Positions 25,232 through 33,700 of a DNA stretch of 64,000 bases are shown piece after piece. Numbering within the stretch: the first letter of the stretch is position 1; the number at the start of each line of letters is the position of its first letter. The notes under the pieces are model-generated. The model ran no database searches. It saw only the letters and a list, made by a program, of their open reading frames with translations, and was not told where the DNA came from. The position numbers and the translations under genes were made by a program. This DNA comes from Paenibacillaceae bacterium (GTDB lineage: Bacteria; Bacillota; Bacilli; Paenibacillales; NBRC-103111), in NCBI GenBank assembly GCA_029256185.1, contig JAQSYI010000057.1, positions 1 through 64,000 on the forward strand, written 5' to 3'.

Positions 25232-26602
25232 ATGGATATCAAGTCATTCCCGGAGGGTTTTATGTGGGGAACCGCTACTTCTTCCTTTCAGGTGGAAGGA
25301 GCATGGAATGAAGGCGGCAAGAGCGAATCCATCTGGGACAGATTCTGCTCCATTCCCGGCAGGATTCTCAATCGAGATACCCCTGCTGTTTCCTGCGACT
25401 ATTATCATTCGTATGAAAAGGATATTAATTTGCTGGAACAAATAGGCGTCAACACGTACCGCTTCTCCATCTCTTGGCCCAGAGTAATGCCCGAGGGCAC
25501 AGGGGCGCTGAATCCCGAGGGCATCCAATTCTACAAGAATGTGATTCAATATGTGAAGAGTAAGGGCATTCAGCCGGTTATCATGCTGTATATGTGGGAT
25601 CTGCCGCAGAAGCTCCAGAATATCGGGGGATGGGTTAACCCGCAGATCAGCGATTATTTTGCAGATTATGCAGGCGCCATGTTCCGTGAATTCGGAAGCG
25701 ATGTATCCATATGGATGACTGTGAATGAGCCTCATATTATTTCCCATCTGGGCCATGCCAGAGGTGTTTTTGCTCCCGGGCTGAGAGACTTTAAAGCATC
25801 CCTGGAGGTTTCGCATCAGCTGCTGCTTGCCCACGGCAAGGCAGTGAGAAGGTTTCGCGAATTGGAAGTAGTCGGTGAAATCGGTATCGGTCTCAATTTC
25901 GATATGGCCTTGGCAGCCAGCGGAAAGCCCGAGGATGCGGAAGCAGCGGACAGATGGAATGAGTTCCAGCGTTCCTGGTATTTTGACCCACTGTTGAAGG
26001 GACATTATCCGGAGAAGCTTATCGTCTGGTTTGAACAAAGAGGGCTGATGCCTGAAATCCTCCAGGGAGATATGGATGTTATTCAAACGCCGTTTGACTT
26101 TATCTCTCTTAACTACTACAAAATGATATTCATCCGGCATAATGGAAATAACTGGCCTCTGGAGACAGAAGAAGTGGATGTGAAAGGGCTCATCCCGTTT
26201 GACGGAATTGGCTCGGGACAAGCTTATCCCCAGGGACTCTATGATTACATTATGTGGGTGCATAACAAATATGGTCCAATAAAGCTGCTGATCGGTGAAA
26301 ATGGCATCCCTGTCAACGATGTTGTTTGTTATGACGGAGGGGTTCATGACCAGTCGCGGATTGACTATCTATACAGGCATCTGGAGATGGTGCATAAGGC
26401 CATCCAGGACGGGGCCAATGTCAGGGGATATATGGTTTGGTCCCTGCTGGACAATTTTGAGCTGACCTTCGGCTATTTCTTGCGGTTTGGTCTTGTATTT
26501 GTCGATCTGGAAACACAGAAGAGAACCTTCAAGGACAGTGCTTACTGGTACGGCGAGGTAGTCAGTCAAAACGGCCTGAGCCCTTACCGCCCGTGGCCAT
26601 AA
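25232..26602 (+). CDS. GH1 beta-glucosidase/6-phospho-beta-glucosidase family
   Basis: 456 residues, cytoplasmic. The GH1 signature at the N-terminus is FPEGFMWGTATSSFQVEGAWNEGGK. The proton donor is E166 in MTVNEPH and the nucleophile E356 in IGENGIPV. The C-terminal WSLLDNFELTFGYFLRFGLVFVDLETQKRTFKDSAYWY is typical of beta-glucosidases; a phospho-binding S-x-K-x-Y pattern was not evident, so a plain beta-glycosidase is preferred over the 6-phospho form. Its AGGAGG ribosome-binding site lies shortly after the deoC stop. It presumably removes a terminal beta-linked sugar from imported oligosaccharides, working with the downstream esterase and beta-mannosidase. Confidence 0.93.
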   Translation: MDIKSFPEGFMWGTATSSFQVEGAWNEGGKSESIWDRFCSIPGRILNRDTPAVSCDYYHSYEKDINLLEQIGVNTYRFSISWPRVMPEGTGALNPEGIQFYKNVIQYVKSKGIQPVIMLYMWDLPQKLQNIGGWVNPQISDYFADYAGAMFREFGSDVSIWMTVNEPHIISHLGHARGVFAPGLRDFKASLEVSHQLLLAHGKAVRRFRELEVVGEIGIGLNFDMALAASGKPEDAEAADRWNEFQRSWYFDPLLKGHYPEKLIVWFEQRGLMPEILQGDMDVIQTPFDFISLNYYKMIFIRHNGNNWPLETEEVDVKGLIPFDGIGSGQAYPQGLYDYIMWVHNKYGPIKLLIGENGIPVNDVVCYDGGVHDQSRIDYLYRHLEMVHKAIQDGANVRGYMVWSLLDNFELTFGYFLRFGLVFVDLETQKRTFKDSAYWYGEVVSQNGLSPYRPWP

Positions 26603-26663
26603 ACAGCTCGTCAAGGCAAGCGCAATGAGCCACTATAGTGGAGAACAGGAAGGGACAATCCAT

Positions 26664-28169
26664 ATGCAAGCCTCTGATTTTCAGCTTGATCCAATGTTTG
26701 GGGATCACATGGTGCTTCAGCGCCATAAGTCTATTCGCGTATGGGGGCATGGCGGCAACGGCTCGCCTGTCCAGGTATCCGTTGCCGGAGTGCAAGCGGA
26801 AACCACCGTGCAGGATGGCTGCTGGTATTTAGAGCTGCCTGCCCTTGAGGCAGGCGGGCCCCATACCCTTATTGCCGAATCCGGCCATACCTCCATCATC
26901 CTCCGCGACATCCTGATCGGTGATGTATGGCTGGCAGGCGGCCAATCCAATATGCAGTTTGCCCTTAAGGAGGCGGACGGCGGGCTGGATATGGCCTTGA
27001 CCACGCTGCCGTCGATGCGTTTTTTTACAATCCCCCAGATTTCCTGGGAGGACCCTGACAATCTTCAGACCGGCAGCTGGAAAACCTGCGCTAGGGAAGA
27101 TGCCCCCAACTTCTCCGCCGTCGCTTTTTACTTCGCCCGAAAGATGCTGGCGAATCAGCCGGATGTGCCTATTGGCATTATCGGCTGTTATTGGGGCGGG
27201 ACCTCCGCCGCGTGCTGGATTGCGGAGCAGGACATTCTCGACGCCCCTGAGCTTCATATTTACCGGGATGAATTTCTGGAGACCATCCGGGACTTTGACT
27301 GGGAGGCTTATAATAAGAAGGAGCAGGAATTCAATGCTGCCATGGATGAATATAATCGGAGATTTGCGGAGACGAAGGGCAAGGATCCCGGCACTAACCC
27401 ATGGCCCCCGCCACTCAGCCCCCGGCACTTCCTTCGCCCCTGGGGCCTGTATCACAGTATGCTGCAAAAAGCGGTCCCCTATGGCCTGAAGGGCTTTCTC
27501 TATTACCAAGGTGAAGAGGACACCAAGCGTCCTCACTTGTACGAAAAGCTGTTGACGATTCTGATCCGCCGCTGGCGGCAGGATTGGCAGAATGAGCAGC
27601 TTCCGTTTTTATTCGTGCAGCTGCCCGGCTACGGATGCCAGGGACGGCCCAATGATGAGGAATGGGCTTTGCTTCGCGAGGCTCAAAGCAAGGTGGCTGA
27701 CCAGGTCCCTGACGCTGCCCTCGCTGTCTCCATCGACTGCGGTGATCCGCGCAATATTCATCCCACCAACAAACAGCCGGTGGGAGAACGGCTGGCGCTG
27801 CTTGCCCTGGAGCAGGTTTACGGGTTCGAGGTGCAGGGGGAAAGTCCGGTGCTGGCCGAAGCTGTTGTCCAGGACGGGATTGTCAGCCTGAGCTTCCGCC
27901 ATTCCAACGGCGGTCTGGTAATGGGCAGTCCCGGCCCGGAGGAGGCAGGGCTGCGCGGGTTTGAGCTTGCCGGACGGGATGGCGTCTATGTTGCGGCAAG
28001 TTCCGCTCTAGGCAAGGATGGCAAAATTCTAGTGTGGAGCGAACAGGTGCCATCTCCCCAATATGTACGTTATGCCTGGGCCAACTATCCGAAGGCAAGC
28101 CTTTATAACGGATGCGGTCTTCCCGCCAGTCCTTTCCGGAAGAAGCTTGGAGGAGAGGCAGACGAATGA
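26664..28169 (+). CDS. Sialate O-acetylesterase-like SGNH protein (SASA domain)
   Basis: About 501 residues. An N-terminal beta-domain (FGDHMVLQRHKSIRVWGHG) precedes the catalytic core with the nucleophile serine in AGGQSNMQFAL and a likely acid/base pair in DPRNIHPTNKQPVGERLA. Related enzymes remove O-acetyl groups from sialic acids or plant polysaccharides. With beta-glucosidase and beta-mannosidase neighbours, deacetylation of an acetylated (gluco)mannan oligosaccharide is plausible but inferred. ATG at 26664 has AGGAAGGG upstream and begins at the family's usual start; the track's earlier ATG (26625) is weaker. The stop overlaps the next gene as ATGA. Confidence 0.85.
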   Translation: MQASDFQLDPMFGDHMVLQRHKSIRVWGHGGNGSPVQVSVAGVQAETTVQDGCWYLELPALEAGGPHTLIAESGHTSIILRDILIGDVWLAGGQSNMQFALKEADGGLDMALTTLPSMRFFTIPQISWEDPDNLQTGSWKTCAREDAPNFSAVAFYFARKMLANQPDVPIGIIGCYWGGTSAACWIAEQDILDAPELHIYRDEFLETIRDFDWEAYNKKEQEFNAAMDEYNRRFAETKGKDPGTNPWPPPLSPRHFLRPWGLYHSMLQKAVPYGLKGFLYYQGEEDTKRPHLYEKLLTILIRRWRQDWQNEQLPFLFVQLPGYGCQGRPNDEEWALLREAQSKVADQVPDAALAVSIDCGDPRNIHPTNKQPVGERLALLALEQVYGFEVQGESPVLAEAVVQDGIVSLSFRHSNGGLVMGSPGPEEAGLRGFELAGRDGVYVAASSALGKDGKILVWSEQVPSPQYVRYAWANYPKASLYNGCGLPASPFRKKLGGEADE

Positions 28170-30646
28170 ATGCCCTTGACTTAAACGGCATGTGGAAAAT
28201 GCGGCCCCTGAATGGCGGAGACTGGCTTCCAGCTGAGGTTCCCGGCTCTGTCTATGCGGATCTGCTGCGCAACGGCAGAATGGAGGACCCTTTTTACCGG
28301 GATTATGAAACTGCTGCACTGCGCCGATCCGATGAGGATTACGAATATGAGCGAAGCTTCACCGTCGATCCAGAAATGCTGTCCTCCGATCTTCTGGCTT
28401 TGCGTTTTGAAGGGCTGGATACCCTCGCTGATATCTATGTGAACGGAGAGCTTGCCGGAAGCGCCAATAACATGCACCGGACCTATGAGCTGGATGTGAA
28501 ATCCCGCTTGCGCCTGGGGAGCAATGATCTGCGCATTGTTTTTTCCTCCCCCACCCGCCATGTCGCTGCCCAGATGGAGAAGAACCCGATATGGGGAGTT
28601 GACATTGCGATAGAGGGCTTCAGCCACCTGCGGAAGGCGCATTCCATGTTCGGCTGGGATTGGGGCCCGCAGCTGCCGGATATGGGCATCTGGAGGAACG
28701 TCAGCCTGATATTCGGCAATGTTGCCCGTCTGGACGATATCAGGCTGGATCAAGAGCATAAGGACGGCAAAGTGACGCTTCTGGCTGCCGTCTCTTATGA
28801 GCCCCTCTGTTCCTCCGGTACAGAGGGGCTTTCTGCCAGGCTGCGGCTGACGGCACCCGATGGAAAAGCGGTGTACGAGGAAGAATGCGCCTTTTCGGCA
28901 GGCAAGCAGTTGCTTGATTGGCAGGCGCCGGTTGCAGAGCCACAGATATGGTGGCCCAACGGATATGGCAGCCAGCCATTATATACCGTGGAGGCAACCC
29001 TTTTACAAGATGGAGCCGTACTGGATGGCCGAAGCTATACCATCGGTCTGCGCACCATGGGGCTGCATCTGGAAAAGGATCAATGGGGTGAAAGCTTCGC
29101 CATCCAGGTGAATGGGGTTCCCATATTTATTCATGGAGCCAACTACATTCCGGAGGATAATATTCTGTCCCGTTATTCATCGGAGAGGACGGAGCGGCTG
29201 CTGCTGGATTGTGTGGACGCCAATTATAACTGCATTCGCGTATGGGGCGGCGGAATTTATCCCGACGAGACTTTTTATGATCTGTGTGACCGGCTGGGTC
29301 TTGTGGTGTGGCAGGATTTTATGTTCGCCTGCGCCGTTTATGACATGTCCGGGGATTTTGCCGGGAATGTCCGGCAGGAGGCTATCCAGCAGGTGAAGCG
29401 TCTGCGCCACCGGGCATGTCTGGCCCTATGGTGCGGGAACAACGAAATTGAGACTGCCCTAGTCAACTGGGACTTCCCCAAAACCGCCAAGTACCGGTCC
29501 GATTATATCCGCCTGTTTGAAATTATGCTGCCGGACATCATCCGCGCCCATGACCCGGCTAGGGATTATTGGCCCTCCTCCCCTTCCTCCGGAGGCGGAT
29601 TCGATGATCCGGACAACGAAAACCGGGGGGATACTCACTACTGGAAGGTGTGGCATGGGCAGCGGCCATTCACCCATTATCGCAAGTATCATTTCCGGTT
29701 CTGCTCGGAATTCGGCTTTCAGTCCTTCCCCGGCTTGAAGACTATTCAAGCCTTTACCCTTCCTGAGGATCACAATATCTTCTCCTATGTGATGGAGAAG
29801 CATCAGAAGAACGGCGCGGCCAACGGCAAAATCCTCTATTACATGGCCGAAACCTTCAAGTATCCGAAGGACTTTCCATCCCTCCTGCTGGTCTCCCAGA
29901 TGCTGCAGGCGGAGGCCATCAAATACGGAGTGGAGCATTGGCGGCGCAACCGAGGCCGGTGCATGGGGTCCATCTATTGGCAGCTGAATGATTGCTGGCC
30001 TGGGGCTTCATGGTCGTCCATCGACTACTTCGGCAGATGGAAGGCGTTGCATTATTTTGCCCGCCGCTTCTATGCGCCGGTACTGCTCTCCGCCATGGAG
30101 GAGGGCGACTCTGTGGAGCTGCATGTGACCAATGAACGGAGAGAGCCGTTCCGGGGAACCATCCGCTGGCGGCTGATGGAGGCGGACGGTACGGTGCTGC
30201 GTACCGGGGAGGCGGACGCAGCTGTGGAAGCGCTCTGCGCGAAGCTCTGCGTCGCCCTGGACTTCGCCCCCGAGCTGGAGGGAGACTGCCGGAGAAGGCG
30301 ATACGTGGACTTTGCGCTGATTGAAGAGCGCTCCGCTGTCAGCGTGTCGGAGGGAACGGTGTTGTTTGTCAAACCCAAGCATTTTGAATTTGCCAATCCG
30401 CAGTTGGATGTGAATGTGATGGAAACGGAAACCTCGTTCGAACTGGTCGTTCGTTCCGCGTCCTACGCCAAGTATGTGACTCTGGATTTGACCGAAGCCG
30501 ATGGCGTATTCAGCGACAATGTCTTTGACCTGTCCGCCGGGGATGGGAAGGTGGTACAGCTGCCGAAGAGCCGGCTCTCCCGCCCGCTAAGCCTGGTCAA
30601 GCTGAAGAGCCAACTGACGGTTTCTAGCGCATTCCACTGGTTTTAA
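28166..30646 (+). CDS. GH2 beta-mannosidase
   Basis: 826 residues. GH2 sugar-binding domain (about 1-180, LNGMWKMRPLNGGDWLPAEVPGSVYADLL), then the immunoglobulin-like domain and the barrel from about 310. The proton donor is E427 (WCGNNEIE) and the nucleophile E515 (CSEFGFQSFP). Markers specific to beta-mannosidase are HLRKAHSMFGWDWGPQLPDMGIW, WGGGIYPDETFYDLCDRLGLVVWQDFMFACAVY and GSIYWQLNDCWPGASWSSIDYFGRWKALHYFARRFYAP. No signal peptide is present, so it cleaves imported manno-oligosaccharides. The ATG overlaps the esterase stop by 4 bp with GGAGGAGAGG upstream. It is the last gene of the operon, followed by a terminator. Confidence 0.94.
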   Translation: MNALDLNGMWKMRPLNGGDWLPAEVPGSVYADLLRNGRMEDPFYRDYETAALRRSDEDYEYERSFTVDPEMLSSDLLALRFEGLDTLADIYVNGELAGSANNMHRTYELDVKSRLRLGSNDLRIVFSSPTRHVAAQMEKNPIWGVDIAIEGFSHLRKAHSMFGWDWGPQLPDMGIWRNVSLIFGNVARLDDIRLDQEHKDGKVTLLAAVSYEPLCSSGTEGLSARLRLTAPDGKAVYEEECAFSAGKQLLDWQAPVAEPQIWWPNGYGSQPLYTVEATLLQDGAVLDGRSYTIGLRTMGLHLEKDQWGESFAIQVNGVPIFIHGANYIPEDNILSRYSSERTERLLLDCVDANYNCIRVWGGGIYPDETFYDLCDRLGLVVWQDFMFACAVYDMSGDFAGNVRQEAIQQVKRLRHRACLALWCGNNEIETALVNWDFPKTAKYRSDYIRLFEIMLPDIIRAHDPARDYWPSSPSSGGGFDDPDNENRGDTHYWKVWHGQRPFTHYRKYHFRFCSEFGFQSFPGLKTIQAFTLPEDHNIFSYVMEKHQKNGAANGKILYYMAETFKYPKDFPSLLLVSQMLQAEAIKYGVEHWRRNRGRCMGSIYWQLNDCWPGASWSSIDYFGRWKALHYFARRFYAPVLLSAMEEGDSVELHVTNERREPFRGTIRWRLMEADGTVLRTGEADAAVEALCAKLCVALDFAPELEGDCRRRRYVDFALIEERSAVSVSEGTVLFVKPKHFEFANPQLDVNVMETETSFELVVRSASYAKYVTLDLTEADGVFSDNVFDLSAGDGKVVQLPKSRLSRPLSLVKLKSQLTVSSAFHWF

Positions 30647-30657
30647 GCAGTTAAATA

Positions 30658-30699
30658 AAGCAGCATACCCAAAGTCTCGCGACTATGGGTATGCTGCTT
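30658..30699. terminator. Bidirectional terminator between convergent operons
   Basis: AAGCAGCATACCC pairs perfectly with GGGTATGCTGCTT around a short loop, followed by TTATTATA on the plus side and TTATTTAA on the minus side. It separates the GH2 gene from the convergent PL8 gene. Confidence 0.85.
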
Positions 30700-30712
30700 A
30701 TTATATAAGGGA

Positions 30713-33700
30713 TTACGGGTACGTAATGCGGCTGGTTATATCCACTCTGCCGATCTGCGGATTCCATGCGTTGACCGGCGACGGCTTAAAGGCAATCTTC
30801 AAATACTGGGTGCCCTCTGGCAGCGTGCCTGTGTAATCCACTTCATTCCAACCGCCGGAAGTGGTTGACTTTGTCGGAGCAAATGGAGTGTACGTCACAT
30901 TGTCCGCCGAAATAAGGAATTGCAGATCTTCGGTGCTCTCATACGACCATGACCAGGCTTTGACGGCAAACTGGCTCATGTCCATGTCAGGCTCCGCTTT
31001 GTATACTACATATTCCTCCGTATTTGTTGTTCGGACCAGCCTGGATGTGTCTCCTCCAGTATGGCCTGCATTAGCGCCTGTGAAGATCAGATGGTTGCTA
31101 TGGGCGTACATGATGCTGAAGTCGTTCTGCTCGTCTCTTACAGTGATGCTTGGCACCTTGCTTGTCATTTTAAATTCGCCAATCTGTGCAGTCCAGGAAT
31201 ATGCGGCGGATTTCTGCATGAAAACAACCTTTATATATTTGGTGCCTGCCGGAAGCGACCCGCTGTAGTTAACCTTGTTGTACGAAAGCACTTCAACTGT
31301 TTTCACCGGTGTAAACTGGGTGTAAGCAGAGTTATCCGGTGAAGTGTATATTTGGAAGTCTGTCATGGCTTCCCATTTATAGAACCAGGTCGTGAGGTCG
31401 AAGCTGGTTATATCGAACCCGTAAGGAGACTTGTAAGTCAGATATTCGCCATTTGTATTGGCAGCCGCCCGGATGATCCGCGACTCATCCCCGTTGAAAT
31501 TTTGGGGATACCCGCTTTCAAACTTTAAGGTTGCCGTTCGGTCGAATACGTTAGAGAAATCGTTCAACGAATCCTCCAGCGTAATTTCCCTGACAGCCGG
31601 AACGGTGGGAGGAGCAATTGCGCTGGTAATTCTCACCTCACCAATCTGGGGATTCCAGATATAATTTGACTTAAGCGCATAGACGATCTTCAGAAATTTC
31701 GTTCCTTCTGGAAGCAACCCGCTATAGTTGACTTTTGTCCACCTCGGCACTGCTGTCGTTTTAGTAGGTGTATACAAGGTATAAGTGATATCGTCGGACG
31801 AAGTATAAATTTGGAAATCCGTCTTGGCTTCGTTCGACCAGAACCAGGTTGTGATATCGAAGCTTGTCATCTCACGGTTATCGGCAGCCTTGTAAATGAG
31901 ATATTCTTCATTCGTGTTAGTCGTTGTCCGGATGGCGCGCGATGTGTCTCCATTGAAGTACTCCGGAGAGCCGCGTTCAAAATCCAGATTGGAGCTGCGT
32001 GCATAGACCTGGGTATAATCGTCCAATACATCCACCGTAGTCAAAATCTCAGGCTCCGGCTCAGCGGGCGGATTAACCGGCGGGACAGGCGATGGTGTGG
32101 GCAGCGCGGTCTGAACCGCCGTGTCGTATGCGAACTTTATCGAATGGGAGTGCCCGTTCCGCTGCTCCGTATTCACTTCGAATCGGATGGTGGGCTGAAG
32201 CTGCAGGACGGTAACTGAATCATCCTGCTCGACAACGGCTAGGCCGTTTCTGGCGATTTCAAAGGTAAGCTTGCTCTGGAGCTGGGTCGGATCGGATACG
32301 GCAACATCCAGTACCCCTTCCTGATCCTTCAGCGTGATGGAGGAAGTGTCTGATGCAGTAACCCGATCGACGGTTCCCGGCTCCCAAAAGTTAGCGCCAA
32401 CTATATACTGCGTCCTTTCACGGACAGCCTGAATATTACGGTTGTTAGCGATAATCTCGATATCCGGATTCGCACTATAGCTTGCTGTCTCTTCCGCCGT
32501 CTTGTTGGGCAAGAGCACATAGGAATAATCCTTGTTGGTGGGACTCTTGCCGTGATCGTACCACAGCGTCAAGTAATTCTTCGAGATCGGATTGGTGGTT
32601 CCCCCCGCCGTTATTTCCGACCAAGTGCCTGTTGAGGTTGCGCGTTGGGCTTTAATCGAGGCCGATCCCGGGAAGTAATAGCCGCCTGTGCCTTCCAAGT
32701 AGGCATAATCCACACTATTCAGATCCTCCATCCATCCCAGATTGACCGGTTTGGACACCCCGTTGACGATAAATTGCTCATCGCCCATGGCCTTCTTCGA
32801 CGAATGCAGCGGGTTCAGAACAGGGCCCAGCGCATTGGGAGCGTAAAGCTGGATTTCGGAGACCCTATTGGCAGAGGACAGTTGATCGCCGTCAAACACA
32901 AATTTGACATATCTTGCCGTCGTATCTGCAAAATCATAGGGCATGATTTCCGCTGTACGCCCGATGCTGAAGCCGCTGTAGACCGTACTCCATACGGTTC
33001 CGTCCAAAGAGGTATCGATACGGAATGGGTACTCCGTCTGCGTTCCCTGGTAAAAGCTGATCCCGGCATGGCCGATCGGAACATCGCTGCCCATATCGAA
33101 TTGCACCCATTGTCCGCTGCCGTACGAGCTCCAGTAGCTTGTAATATTGTTGTCTATGGCTGATTTGTAGCTGGCGGAGTAGGTGCTATCCGTAACCGTA
33201 ACAGGGGATAACGGAACCACCTCCGGCATAATCACAAGATTGCCCGCCGCACAGGGGGCGTACAATTGTACTTCCGTAATGCTATTCCATAAATTAGTTG
33301 AATTTCCATGACCAACAATCTTCACATATCGGGCTTCCACATCCGGGAAATCGAATACTTGGATGGTATCATCGGCAACGATGCTGGAGCTTCCACTGAA
33401 AGCAGTGCTCCATGTTTGGTTGTCGGTAGAAACCAGAATATCGATTTGGGTCGTTCTGGTGCTCTGAACCATGAAGCTGATTCCGGCATAGCCTAGCGTC
33501 TGCGTCTTGCCAAGATCGTATTGGAGCCATTGCCCGTTGCCGGAGGAGGACCACCTTGTGGTAAAACTATTGTCTATGGTGTTCTCCGGAAGATTACCAT
33601 CGTTGCCGCTATCTGATACAGCGTATACCTTGAGGCGAACCGGTTCCCCTCCGAGTGAAGCAGAAGCGGGAGAGAGCAGATCAATGCCTTGGAAGGATTG

